Below, piece by piece: positions 41,660 to 49,781 of a stretch of 64,000 bases of DNA (position 1 is the first letter of the stretch; the number at the start of each line of letters is the position of its first letter). This DNA is from Streptomyces sp. Alt3 (GTDB lineage: Bacteria; Actinomycetota; Actinomycetes; Streptomycetales; Streptomycetaceae): NCBI RefSeq assembly GCF_030719215.1, contig NZ_CP120983.1, positions 3,472,001 to 3,536,000 on the forward strand, read 5' to 3'. Below the pieces are notes generated by a model. It searched no databases. It saw nothing but the letters and a program-made list of their open reading frames with translations, and was not told the DNA's origin. The position numbers and the translations under genes are program-made.

Positions 41660-42337
41660 GTGGAAGAGCCCATCGGAGTGACGGAAGCCGCCCAGGTCCC
41701 CAAGCAGCGAGGTGAACAGTTACTCGAAGCCGCCGCCTGGTACGCCCAGGAGCGGCACTGGGACGTTTTCCCGGGCACCTGGACCGAGGTCGTCGGAGGG
41801 GCGGAGCGCTGCTCGTGCGGTGACGCCGGCTGCACGGCCCCCGGGGCACATCCCACCCGGCCGGACTGGGCGGACCAGGTGACCGGCAGTGCCGCCGCCG
41901 CACGCAGGATGTGGTCCAGGCAGCCCGGGTCGGCGGTCCTCCTGCCCACCGGCCGGACCTTCGACGCCCTGGACGTACCGGAGGCGGCCGGTTTCCTGGC
42001 CCTGGCCAGGATGGAGCGGATGGGCCTGACGCTCGGCCCGGTCACCCGCACCCCGGACCGCCGGATGCTGTTCCTCGCGCTGCCGGGTGCCGCGGCCAAG
42101 GCGCCCGCGCTGGTCCGCGACCTGGGCTGGGACGCCGAGGCGATCGGCATGGTGGGGCGCGGCGAGGGCGACCACATGGCCGGCCCGCCGACCCGGACGG
42201 CCGGGCGCGGGGCCGTGCAGTGGGCCCGCCGCCCCTCCCGCGCCGATCTGTGGCTGCCCGACGTGGAGGAGCTGATGGGCCCGCTCGCGTACGCATGCGC
42301 CCGCGAGGCCGCCGACGCCCGGAGCCGTCTTTCGTAG
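41660..42337 (+). CDS. Bifunctional DNA primase/polymerase (prim-pol) domain protein
   Basis: This 225-residue protein starts LLEAAAWYAQERHWDVFPGTW, typical of actinobacterial prim-pol-like proteins. It has a small Cys cluster, ERCSCGDAGCTAPGAHP, near residues 58-74. Real archaeo-eukaryotic primases need an acidic triad; the only candidates here are weak (FDALDVPE), so activity is uncertain. Relatives are common near ABC transporters in Streptomyces but their role is unknown. I chose the GTG at 41660 (VEEPIGVTE), which matches the start of relatives. Alternatives are 41636 and 41678. Confidence 0.75.
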   Translation: MEEPIGVTEAAQVPKQRGEQLLEAAAWYAQERHWDVFPGTWTEVVGGAERCSCGDAGCTAPGAHPTRPDWADQVTGSAAAARRMWSRQPGSAVLLPTGRTFDALDVPEAAGFLALARMERMGLTLGPVTRTPDRRMLFLALPGAAAKAPALVRDLGWDAEAIGMVGRGEGDHMAGPPTRTAGRGAVQWARRPSRADLWLPDVEELMGPLAYACAREAADARSRLS

Positions 42338-42374
42338 GCTGGTCCCACTAGCGGGGACTTCGAAAGGCAGTGCC

Positions 42375-43199
42375 ATGCCGGACCAGGCGGAGCGTACGGG
42401 CGGGACCGACACGGCGGGCGCGGCTCCTGCGCCGGTTCCCGCCGTGCGGGTGGAGGGGTTGTGGAAACGGTTCGGGGAGCAGGTCGCGGTCGCGGGGATC
42501 GATCTGGAGCTGCCCGCGGGGAAGTTCATCGGCCTGGTGGGCCCCAACGGCGCGGGGAAGACCACGACGCTCTCGATGGTGACCGGGCTCCTGCGGCCCG
42601 ACATGGGGCGGATCGAGGTCGCGGGACACGACGTGTGGCGGGACCCGGTCGAGGTGAAGTCCAGGATCGGGGTGCTGCCCGAGGGGCTGCGGCTCTTCGA
42701 GCGGCTCTCGGGACGTGAACTCCTCGGCTACACGGGCAGGTTGCGCGGGCTTCCCGGCGCCGAGGTGGACAAGCGCGCCACCCAGCTGCTCGACGTCCTG
42801 GATCTCGCGGGGGCGCAGCACAAGCTGGTGGTGGACTACTCGACCGGGATGCGCAAGAAGATCGGGCTGGCGTCCGCGCTGCTGCACAACCCCGAAGTCC
42901 TGTTCCTCGACGAACCGTTCGAGGGCGTGGACCCGGTGTCGGCGCAGACCATCCGCGGCGTCCTGGAGCGCTACACGCGCTCCGGTGCGACCGTGGTCTT
43001 CTCCAGCCATGTGATGGAGCTCGTCGAGTCCCTCTGCGACTGGGTGGCCGTGCTGGCGGCGGGACGGATCCGGGCCCACGGCACGCTGACCGAGGTGCGC
43101 GGCGACGCGGCCTCCCTCCAGGACGCCTTCCTGGAACTCGTCGGCGCGGGCGCCCGGGACACCGGGGAGTCCCTCGACTGGCTGGGCGGTGCCCGATGA
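42375..43199 (+). CDS. ABC transporter ATP-binding protein
   Basis: This 274-residue nucleotide-binding subunit has Walker A GPNGAGKTT, signature DYSTGMRKKIGLA, Walker B VLFLDEP and switch His in FSSHVMELVE. It groups with exporter-type ATPases of ABC-2 systems. The stop overlaps the start of the membrane subunit (ATGA), so they form one two-gene transporter. The substrate is unknown. The first 25 residues are Ala/Pro-rich and outside the domain. Confidence 0.93.
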   Translation: MPDQAERTGGTDTAGAAPAPVPAVRVEGLWKRFGEQVAVAGIDLELPAGKFIGLVGPNGAGKTTTLSMVTGLLRPDMGRIEVAGHDVWRDPVEVKSRIGVLPEGLRLFERLSGRELLGYTGRLRGLPGAEVDKRATQLLDVLDLAGAQHKLVVDYSTGMRKKIGLASALLHNPEVLFLDEPFEGVDPVSAQTIRGVLERYTRSGATVVFSSHVMELVESLCDWVAVLAAGRIRAHGTLTEVRGDAASLQDAFLELVGAGARDTGESLDWLGGAR

Positions 43200-44839
43200 C
43201 GGTGCTGGACGCCCCCGCGGGTGCCGCCGTCCCGGCCGTACGCGGTCAGGGCCTGGTCCCCGTCTTCGCACGGCTCAAGCTGACGCTGCTGCGCAACGGA
43301 CTGCGCCAGTCGTCCGGGCGGCGGGCCGCCTACGTCGCGTCCCTCGTCGTGACGCTTCTGCTCGCGGCGGGCCAGGTGATCGCCCTGGTCGCGCTGCGCG
43401 GCCACGCACAGGCGGGCACCCTGGTGGTGCTCCTCACCGCCGTCCTGGCGCTGGGCTGGGCGGTGATGCCGCTGTTCTTCCCGAGCGGGGACGAGACCCT
43501 GGACCCGAGCCGGCTGGTGATGCTGCCGCTGCGGCCGCGGCCGCTGATCGGGGCGCTGCTGACGGCTTCGCTGATAGGTATCGGGCCGCTCTTCACGCTC
43601 GCCCTGGTCCTCGGCTCGGTGATCGCCCTGGCGCACGGGGCGGTCGCGGTGGTGTTCGGGGTGATCGCCGTGCCGCTGACGCTGCTGGTCTGTGTGGCGC
43701 TGGCGCGCTCGGTCACCACGGCCAACATCCGGCTGCTGACCTCGCGCAAGGGCCGCGATCTCGCGGTGCTCAGCGGGCTGGTGATCGCGGTGGGCATCCA
43801 GTTCGTCAACTTCGGGGCGCAGCGCCTGGGCCGGGCCGGCGGGCTGTCCTCGCTCGAACCGGTCGCGGACGTGGTGCGGTGGCTGCCGCCGGCCTCGGCT
43901 CTCGGCTCGGTGGGGTCCGCCTCCGAGGGTGCGTACGGGGCGGCGCTGGGGCAGTTGCTGCTCTCGGCGCTCGCGCTGGGCGGGCTGCTGTGGCTGTGGG
44001 AGCGGAGCCTCGTGAAGCTGATGACGTCGCCGGACGGCTCCACGGTCGCCGCGGCCGAGCCGTCGGCCGGGCGCTCCGGCGCGGGCCGTTCCGGTCTCTT
44101 CCAGCTGCTTCCGGAGGGGCGTACGGGCACGGTGATGGAGCGGAGCCTGCGGTACGTCGTACGGGACCCGAAGACCAAGGCGGCCTGGGTGACGGCTCTG
44201 GCGATCGGCCTGATCGTGCCGGTGCTCAACGCGGTGCAGGGCGGCGGGTCGGTCTATTTCGCGTGCTTCGCGGCCGGGATGCTCGGCATGCAGATGTACA
44301 ACCAGTTCGGACAGGACACCTCCGCCTTCTGGATGGTGGCCCTGTCGGTGTCCTCGACCCGGGACGCGTACCTCGAACTACGGGCGCGTGCCCTGGCCCT
44401 GCTGCTGATCACCCTGCCGTACACGGTCCTGGTGACGGTGGTGACCGCGGCGGTCCTCGGGGACTGGGGGGCGCTGCCGGGGGTGATGGGCCTGTCGTTC
44501 GCGCTGCTCGGCGCGATGCTGGCGACGGGCGCGCTGGCGTCGGCGCTGTTCCCGTACTCGATCCCGCAGGACGGGGCGTTCAAGAACGTCGTGCCGGGGC
44601 AGGCCGGGCTCGCCTGGATCTCCATGCTCGGCGGGGTGGTGGCGGCCGCGGTGCTCAGCGGGCCGGTGATCGGGCTGACGGTCTGGCTGCACGTGGCGGG
44701 CCGTCAGGACCAGTTGTGGCTGCTGTTGCCGGTGGGTGCGGTGTACGGGGCGTTCATCGGGTGGCTGGGCGTACGGCTGGCGGCTCCGCGCACCGCGCAG
44801 CGGCTCCCCGAGATCCTGGCGGCGGTCAGCAAGGGCTGA
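43196..44839 (+). CDS. ABC-2-type transporter permease
   Basis: This 547-residue membrane protein has about 12 hydrophobic helices in two groups, separated by a cytoplasmic loop near residues 275-320 (EPSAGRSGAGRSGLFQLLPEGRTGTVMERSLRYVVRDPKTKAAW). It is the partner of the preceding ATPase, with a 4-bp overlap. Its size and helix number are compatible with a pair of half-permeases in one chain. The cargo cannot be inferred. Confidence 0.85.
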   Translation: MTVLDAPAGAAVPAVRGQGLVPVFARLKLTLLRNGLRQSSGRRAAYVASLVVTLLLAAGQVIALVALRGHAQAGTLVVLLTAVLALGWAVMPLFFPSGDETLDPSRLVMLPLRPRPLIGALLTASLIGIGPLFTLALVLGSVIALAHGAVAVVFGVIAVPLTLLVCVALARSVTTANIRLLTSRKGRDLAVLSGLVIAVGIQFVNFGAQRLGRAGGLSSLEPVADVVRWLPPASALGSVGSASEGAYGAALGQLLLSALALGGLLWLWERSLVKLMTSPDGSTVAAAEPSAGRSGAGRSGLFQLLPEGRTGTVMERSLRYVVRDPKTKAAWVTALAIGLIVPVLNAVQGGGSVYFACFAAGMLGMQMYNQFGQDTSAFWMVALSVSSTRDAYLELRARALALLLITLPYTVLVTVVTAAVLGDWGALPGVMGLSFALLGAMLATGALASALFPYSIPQDGAFKNVVPGQAGLAWISMLGGVVAAAVLSGPVIGLTVWLHVAGRQDQLWLLLPVGAVYGAFIGWLGVRLAAPRTAQRLPEILAAVSKG

Positions 44840-44896
44840 CGGGCCAGGGCGCGGGGGCGCGCGGGCCGGCGAGGACGGGACGGGGGCGGCCGGGGT

Positions 44897-45802
44897 TCAG
44901 GGGCTGACGGGCTCCCGTTCGTCGCGGTGTCCCTCGGCGAGCTGTTGCAGGAAGGGCTCCACCGCCCTGCGCCAGCCCTCCGGCCGGTCGTAGTGGACGA
45001 GATGGCCGGCGTCCTCGACCTCCGCGTACTGCCCGCGCGGCAGGACGCGGACCATCTCCTGGGCCTCGGCCCTGCCCAGTTCTCCGTCGATCCCGCGCAG
45101 GACCAGGGTCGGGCAGCGCACCTGGGCGAGCTCCTCCCAATGGGCGTCGTAGACCCAGGTGGCCCGGGACGTCAGCATCTGTTCCTGGGAGAAGACGGGC
45201 CGCCAGCCGTCGGCGCTCTCGGCCATCACCTCGGCGAAGAACTCGCCGCGCGAGGGGCTGGGCCGCTCCACCCAGGGGTCGTCCTCGCCGAACCACTTCC
45301 GCACGTCGGCGAGCGTCGCGAAGGGCAGTGGCCAGGTGGTGAACCAGTCCGCCCACTCGCGCTGCGAGGCAGCGCCGATCGCGGAGGCCCTCATGTCGCA
45401 GATGATCAGCGCCTTGACGAGGTCGGGGCGCTTCGCGGCGAGCTGCCACGCCGTGAGCGCGCCCATCGCGTGCCCGACGATGGTCACCGGGCCCAGGTCC
45501 AGCTGCTCGATCGCGGCCTCGGCGTCCGCGACGTAGGCGTCGCGGGTGTACGGGCCGTCGGCCGGCTTGTCGCTGCGCCCGTGGCCACGCTGGTCGAGGC
45601 CGACCGGCCGGTGGCGCTCCGAGAGCCAGCGGGCGGTGGACGCCCAGTGCGTGGCCCGTCCCATCAGGCCGTGCAGCATTAAGATCCCGGGGGCCTGCCC
45701 GGCCTCCGCGCGATCCTTGGGCGGATCGGCGAACTCCCAGGCCGCGAGGCTCACACCGTCCGATCCGGTCACATCGATGCGCCGCACCATAGGTTCTGGC
45801 AC
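44897..45802 (-). CDS. Alpha/beta-hydrolase-fold protein lacking the nucleophile serine
   Basis: This 301-residue protein has the alpha/beta-hydrolase fold: oxyanion-hole segment LMLHGLMGRATHW, then GLDQRGHGRSDKP, and a C-terminal GHLVHYDRPEGWRRAVEPFL with the catalytic-type His. The nucleophile elbow, normally GxSxG, reads VGHAMGA: the codon is GCG, so Ser is replaced by Ala. The acid is probably the Asp in LRGIDGELG. It may be a non-hydrolytic member or catalytically dead. I chose the GTG at 45802 with GAGGA upstream; an ATG at 45790 is possible. Confidence 0.85.
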   Translation of the reverse strand: MPEPMVRRIDVTGSDGVSLAAWEFADPPKDRAEAGQAPGILMLHGLMGRATHWASTARWLSERHRPVGLDQRGHGRSDKPADGPYTRDAYVADAEAAIEQLDLGPVTIVGHAMGALTAWQLAAKRPDLVKALIICDMRASAIGAASQREWADWFTTWPLPFATLADVRKWFGEDDPWVERPSPSRGEFFAEVMAESADGWRPVFSQEQMLTSRATWVYDAHWEELAQVRCPTLVLRGIDGELGRAEAQEMVRVLPRGQYAEVEDAGHLVHYDRPEGWRRAVEPFLQQLAEGHRDEREPVSP

Positions 45803-46431
45803 CCCCTTCTGGTCCTCGATCACCGTGTGCGTGCACGCCAGACTATCGAACTCTTATTCGAAAACTCGCTTCCGGCTCGCAACTTCCCACGTTTGAGTGA
45901 CAGCGGTTCAGGATTGACGACGGCCGCCCTGGGGAGACCTTCTCCGGGAAGCGGACCACTCGGGGACAGGGGTCCGCGGGGACTGATCTCGAGAGCTCGG
46001 GGCTCCAGGTCAGCGCAGGGGAGGACAGGCCCCGGCACCTTCGGGCGCCGGGGCCGCAACATGCCCGGGAACGCAGGGGTCCGTGCCCGTGGCGGACCGT
46101 GGGGGCGGCGTCGAGCAGAACCCCTGAAAATCGAACACCCCGCACCGCAACGACGGCACGGGGAAGCGTGAGGACGTCGGAGAGCCGGGCAGCCACCTCA
46201 CGGTGTACGTGCCAGTGCGACGGGCGCATTCCCTGCTCCCTCCCCGACCGCCCGGCGAGTTCCGCCGGCGCCCTCAGGTCATATGCCTGGCCACAGCCTG
46301 GCACGCGTTTCGCCCGGGCGCTGCGATTCCGGGCGGAAAACAGAAAGCGGGCTTACCGGCTCACATCTGCACGTGCATCCGCATCGGCGCCTGCACGTGT
46401 GGCGGGGCGCCGACGCGGGCACGGACGCTGG
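45803..46431. other. 629-bp intergenic region downstream of dmdR1
   Basis: No ORF with coding bias is seen on either strand. The part near 45,830-45,900 is relatively A+T-rich and probably holds the hydrolase promoter. A UUCG-capped hairpin lies at 46,028-46,055. Near 46,370-46,400 the sequence TGCACGTG occurs twice. The gap is large enough for a small RNA, but I cannot define one. Confidence 0.45.
46028..46055 (-). terminator. UUCG-capped hairpin between dmdR1 and the hydrolase gene
   Basis: The 9-bp stem GGCCCCGGC / GCCGGGGCC is extended by two C-G pairs that close a TTCG tetraloop, with one A/C mismatch. It is exceptionally stable. It lies about 377 bp after the dmdR1 stop, so it may end a long dmdR1 3' untranslated region or belong to a separate small RNA. 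Confidence 0.5.
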
Positions 46432-47124
46432 TCAGCGCTTCGCGACGAAGACGTGCGAGGCGACGTCGGAGTCCAGCTCCGCCGCCTCCCCGCTGGAACC
46501 GACCAGCACGCCGCCGGCCGACTCGGTCACACTGACGACGGACCCGGGCTGCACGCCCGCCCGCCGCAGCGTGTACATCAGCTGTGCGTCGGTCTGGATC
46601 GGCTCACCGATCCGGCGCACCACCACGGTCTTGCCCTCCGCGCCCGGGTCGAGCTCGGCCAGGCTCACCATGCCCTCGTCCAGGAACGGATCGGCCTCGG
46701 ACTTCTCGCCCAGCTCCTCCAGTCCCGGGATCGGGTTTCCGTACGGAGATTCCGTCGGGTGCCGCAACAGCTCCAGCACCCTGCGCTCCACGGCCTCGCT
46801 CATCACGTGTTCCCAGCGGCACGCCTCGGCGTGGACCTGCTCCCACTCCAGGCCGATGACGTCGACGAGGAGGCACTCGGCGAGCCGGTGCTTGCGCATC
46901 ACCCGGGTCGCCAGCCGGCGGCCCTCCTCGGTCAGCTCCAGGTGGCGGTCGCCCGCGACCTGGACCAGACCGTCCCGCTCCATGCGCGCCACGGTCTGGC
47001 TGACCGTCGGACCGCTCTGGTCCAGCCGTTCGGCGATCCGGGCGCGCATGGGGACCACGCCTTCCTCTTCGAGCTCGAGGATGGTGCGGAGATACATCTC
47101 CGTTGTGTCGATCAGTCCGGACAT
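46432..47124 (-). CDS. dmdR1: Iron-dependent repressor, DtxR family (DmdR1-like)
   Basis: This 230-residue metalloregulator has the same length as S. coelicolor DmdR1. The N-terminal winged helix is MSGLIDTTEMYLRTILELEEEG, with recognition helix DQSGPTVSQTVARMERDGL. Metal-site and dimer residues lie in HRLAECLLVDVIGLEWEQVHAEACRWEHVMSEAVERR (Cys, Glu and His ligands), and a C-terminal SH3-like domain follows. With Fe2+ it represses siderophore genes by binding iron boxes. I chose the ATG at 47124. No iron box is visible in its own promoter. It is divergent from the SIS-domain gene, as in S. coelicolor. Confidence 0.94.
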   Translation of the reverse strand: MSGLIDTTEMYLRTILELEEEGVVPMRARIAERLDQSGPTVSQTVARMERDGLVQVAGDRHLELTEEGRRLATRVMRKHRLAECLLVDVIGLEWEQVHAEACRWEHVMSEAVERRVLELLRHPTESPYGNPIPGLEELGEKSEADPFLDEGMVSLAELDPGAEGKTVVVRRIGEPIQTDAQLMYTLRRAGVQPGSVVSVTESAGGVLVGSSGEAAELDSDVASHVFVAKR

Positions 47125-47248
47125 ACGTGCCCCTCGATGCTGTGACATGAAGTCGTCGTGCGATGGCCCTCCACCAATTCTGACGCATGGGGCCGACAAC
47201 CGTGCCCCGCCGTCGGCAGTCCGTGCGGACAGCCGGTTCCGGGCGCTA

Positions 47249-47278
47249 TTGACAGCCCAGTGGTCCAGACCGCAACGT
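47249..47278 (+). promoter_or_regulatory. Promoter with a DasR-type (dre) operator
   Basis: TTGACA (47249-47254) is a consensus -35 element, with CAACGT (47273-47278) as the likely -10 at 18-bp spacing. Between them, AGTGGTCCAGACCGCA (47259-47274) holds the dre core TGGTCNAGACC. DasR represses such sites until it binds glucosamine-6-phosphate. An operator placed between -35 and -10 would block polymerase. Confidence 0.72.
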
Positions 47279-47332
47279 GATCCGCGGCACGGGCACAGCA
47301 CGGACCCCCATCCGACAGGAAAGGCCTCCTCG

Positions 47333-48088
47333 ATGAGCGACAGCAAGCTCGCCGGTCAGTTCTTCGACGCAGCGATCGGCCTGCTGGAGCGGGTCCGCGA
47401 CGAGGAGGCGGGATCGATCGCCGCCGCGGGAGCCGCGATCGCCGAGACCGTCGCCGCGGGCGGCCGGCTCTTCGCCTTCGGCGCCGGGCACTCCTCGCTC
47501 GCCGCACAGGACGTCGTCTACCGGGCCGGCGGGCTGGCCCTGATGAACCTGCTCGCGGTGCCCGGCACCGTCGGCGTCGACGTCATGCCGGCCACACTCG
47601 GCTCGGCACTGGAGCGGGTGGACGGTCTCGCGAGCGCCGTGCTCGACTCCAGCCCGGCCCGGGCCGGCGACCTCCTCGTGATCATCTCCCTGTCCGGGCG
47701 CAACGCGCTGCCCGTGGAGATGGCGCAGAACGCGCGCGCGCTCGGGCTCACGGTCGTCGGGGTCACGTCCGTCGCCTACACGACGGGCACGAAGTCCCGG
47801 CACGTCTCGGGCGGATTCCTGCGCGACCACTGCGACATCGTCCTGGACAGCAAGATCGCGATCGGTGACGCCGAGCTGCGTACGGAGGGAGTGGAGGCAC
47901 CCTTCGCGCCCGCGTCGACGGTCGTCACCAGTGCGCTGATGCAGGCCATGATGGCCACCGCGGCGGAGGAGCTCGTCGCCCGCGGGATCGAGCCGCCGCT
48001 GCTGCGCTCGGGCAACGTCGACGGCGGGCACGAGTGGAACGGGCGTGTGATGCGGGAGTACGGCGACCGCGTCTTCTACCGGCACTGA
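47333..48088 (+). CDS. SIS-domain phosphosugar-binding protein (UPF0309 family)
   Basis: This 251-residue protein has one sugar-isomerase fold: RLFAFGAGHSSLAAQDVVYRAGG, LLVIISLSGRNALPVEMAQNARALG and VDGGHEWN. SIS proteins bind or isomerise phosphosugars such as GlcN-6-P, GlcNAc-6-P and MurNAc-6-P. The DasR-type operator in its promoter points to an aminosugar substrate. The ATG at 47333 follows AGGAAAGG. Its gene order next to dmdR1 is conserved in Streptomyces. Confidence 0.9.
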   Translation: MSDSKLAGQFFDAAIGLLERVRDEEAGSIAAAGAAIAETVAAGGRLFAFGAGHSSLAAQDVVYRAGGLALMNLLAVPGTVGVDVMPATLGSALERVDGLASAVLDSSPARAGDLLVIISLSGRNALPVEMAQNARALGLTVVGVTSVAYTTGTKSRHVSGGFLRDHCDIVLDSKIAIGDAELRTEGVEAPFAPASTVVTSALMQAMMATAAEELVARGIEPPLLRSGNVDGGHEWNGRVMREYGDRVFYRH

Positions 48089-48133
48089 GCGGCACGGTTC
48101 CCGGACGGCCGGGCCGGTCCCGGGGCCACCGCG

Positions 48134-48158
48134 GGCCCTGGGGTGCGCACCCCGGGCC
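48134..48158. terminator. Convergent terminator after the SIS gene
   Basis: GGCCC and GGGG pair with CCCC and GGGCC around TGCGCA, with one bulged T, forming a G+C hairpin of about 10 bp. It lies in the 133-bp gap between the SIS-domain gene and the convergent PAS-protein gene. Further G+C-rich inverted repeats follow. Confidence 0.6.
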
Positions 48159-48221
48159 ACTGCTGACACCGGCCCCGGGGCGCGGCCGGGCCGACGCCCC
48201 CGGGTCCGGCTCGCACCGCCG

Positions 48222-49613
48222 TCAGGCCTCCGGCCCGCCCGTCAGCCGGGCCAGGTCCACCGCCGTGGCGACCCGGGCCGCCACGCTCTCCGCGTACATC
48301 ACGTCGGGCAGTTCGAACGCGCTGCGGTTCGCCGCGCGCAGGAACGTCACCACGCCCAGCGTCCGCCCCCGGCTCCGCAGCACCGCGCACAGGGCGTGCA
48401 CCGAGTCGCCCGGCCACTGGTGTTCCACAGCCCACGCCCCGCCCGCGCCCGCCGGTGCCGCCGCCCGGACGGAGCCCGCGCGTTCCACCGCCTGGAGGGC
48501 CGGGTGTCCCGGCGCGTAGCGAACCGGGAGCGGGCCGCCGGAGACCGGCAGGCAGGGGCCCGGTGCGTCGGACGGCGTGGCCGCGGCCCGCACGAGCCGC
48601 TCCCCCGCCGCCAGGTCGGCCAGCAGATCGACGACCGCATGGTCGGCGAACCCCGCCAGCGCGTAGTCCAGCGACGTGGTCGCCGCCTCCATCGGGTCCT
48701 CGCACTCCGCGGCCTGGCGCGCCGCCCGGTGCAGCTGCTTCGCGCGGAAGCGCACCCGGTCCGCGTCCTGCTCCGCCAGCTTCGCCGCGGTGACGTCCCG
48801 GAACAGCCAGCCGACCCCGAGCGGAACCGGTTCTTCCGCGAGCGGCGAGGCCAGCCTCAGGAACCCGCTGCGCCAGCAGCGCCGCCGGTCGCCCTCGGCG
48901 GTGCGCAGGGTCACCCACAGCTCGGCCGGGGCGGGCGGCGCACCCTCGGCGAGGACGTGCTGCAGGGCACTCTCCAGGTCCTCGACGCCCTGCACGATCA
49001 GCTCACCCAGCGGGCGCCCGAGGGGCGTGGTACGCCCGCCGCCCAGCGCGCGGGCGGCGTAGCCGTTCACCACGGTGGGGCGCAGGTCCACGTCGACGGC
49101 GACGACACCCCAGGACGCGTCCTCGAACAGGGCCTCGCTGAGCGCGATGGAACGCTCCAGGTCGATCTGCGCGTGCACCTCGCTGAACGCGCAGTACACC
49201 CCGGCGGGCTTCCCGTCCTCGCCCCTGACCCCCGACGACTGGGTCCGCACGAGGACGCGTCCGCCGTCCTTGCGCAGCAGCGCGAACTCGTGGACCTGAC
49301 GGCCCGGCGCGTCCATGACGGACAGCAGCCGCCCCTGCACGTCCCCCGCGTCCGCGCTCCGCACGGCCCACCCTGCGAAACCGCGCCGCCCCACGGCCTC
49401 GGCGGCGCTCCAGCCGAGGATCCGCTCGGCCTCACGGTTCCAGTGGGTGATGGTGCCGTGCGCGTCGAACGCGCAGAGCGCCGCGTCCATCCCGTCCAGC
49501 AGGGCGGCGAGAAGACGGGAACCCGGGATCGCCGCCGCCGTCGGACGCTCCCGCCCGGGGTCCTCGTCGGGACCGAGCGCGTCGGTGGTCCCGGTGCTCC
49601 TGGAAGCACTCAC
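48222..49613 (-). CDS. PAS/PAS/GAF sensor-type protein without an output domain
   Basis: This 463-residue cytoplasmic protein has PAS domain 1 at about 30-150 (LLDGMDAALCAFDAHGTITHWNREAERILGWSAAEAVGRRGF). PAS domain 2 is at about 160-275 (ALFEDASWGVVAVDVDLRPTVVNGYAARALGG), with a GAF-like domain at 300-455. Streptomyces proteins with this layout usually end in a PP2C phosphatase or HATPase; here the chain stops after the GAF region. It may act by protein-protein contact. The GTG at 49613 follows GGGAGG. A divergent RNA promoter lies about 130 bp upstream. Confidence 0.82.
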   Translation of the reverse strand: MSASRSTGTTDALGPDEDPGRERPTAAAIPGSRLLAALLDGMDAALCAFDAHGTITHWNREAERILGWSAAEAVGRRGFAGWAVRSADAGDVQGRLLSVMDAPGRQVHEFALLRKDGGRVLVRTQSSGVRGEDGKPAGVYCAFSEVHAQIDLERSIALSEALFEDASWGVVAVDVDLRPTVVNGYAARALGGGRTTPLGRPLGELIVQGVEDLESALQHVLAEGAPPAPAELWVTLRTAEGDRRRCWRSGFLRLASPLAEEPVPLGVGWLFRDVTAAKLAEQDADRVRFRAKQLHRAARQAAECEDPMEAATTSLDYALAGFADHAVVDLLADLAAGERLVRAAATPSDAPGPCLPVSGGPLPVRYAPGHPALQAVERAGSVRAAAPAGAGGAWAVEHQWPGDSVHALCAVLRSRGRTLGVVTFLRAANRSAFELPDVMYAESVAARVATAVDLARLTGGPEA

Positions 49614-49746
49614 TCCGTACCTCCCGCAGGGCGTGTTCCGCTTCGCGTCTCGCATTGCCGCACGTCAGACCATTGAACTCGAACGTGAGCCACCACACAG
49701 CCACTTCCCGGAAATCCGGTGTCCACCCGGGGCCGCGTTAATTCGG

Positions 49747-49775
49747 TTGTGCCCGCGCGGCGGCGTTCCTAGGCT
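49747..49775 (+). promoter_or_regulatory. Promoter of an unassigned short transcript
   Basis: TTGTGC (49747-49752) and TAGGCT (49770-49775) are separated by exactly 17 bp, a good match to HrdB-type promoters. Transcription would start near 49,782 and read into the perfect Shine-Dalgarno, the 12-codon ORF and the hairpin-rich region. No annotated-type gene lies downstream on this strand. Confidence 0.6.
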
Positions 49776-49781
49776 GTGGGC

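Noticed and set aside
41660..42337. Prim-pol protein as a sign of a plasmid or prophage
   Set aside because: No integrase, helicase, capsid or transfer genes are nearby, and relatives occur in core Streptomyces DNA.
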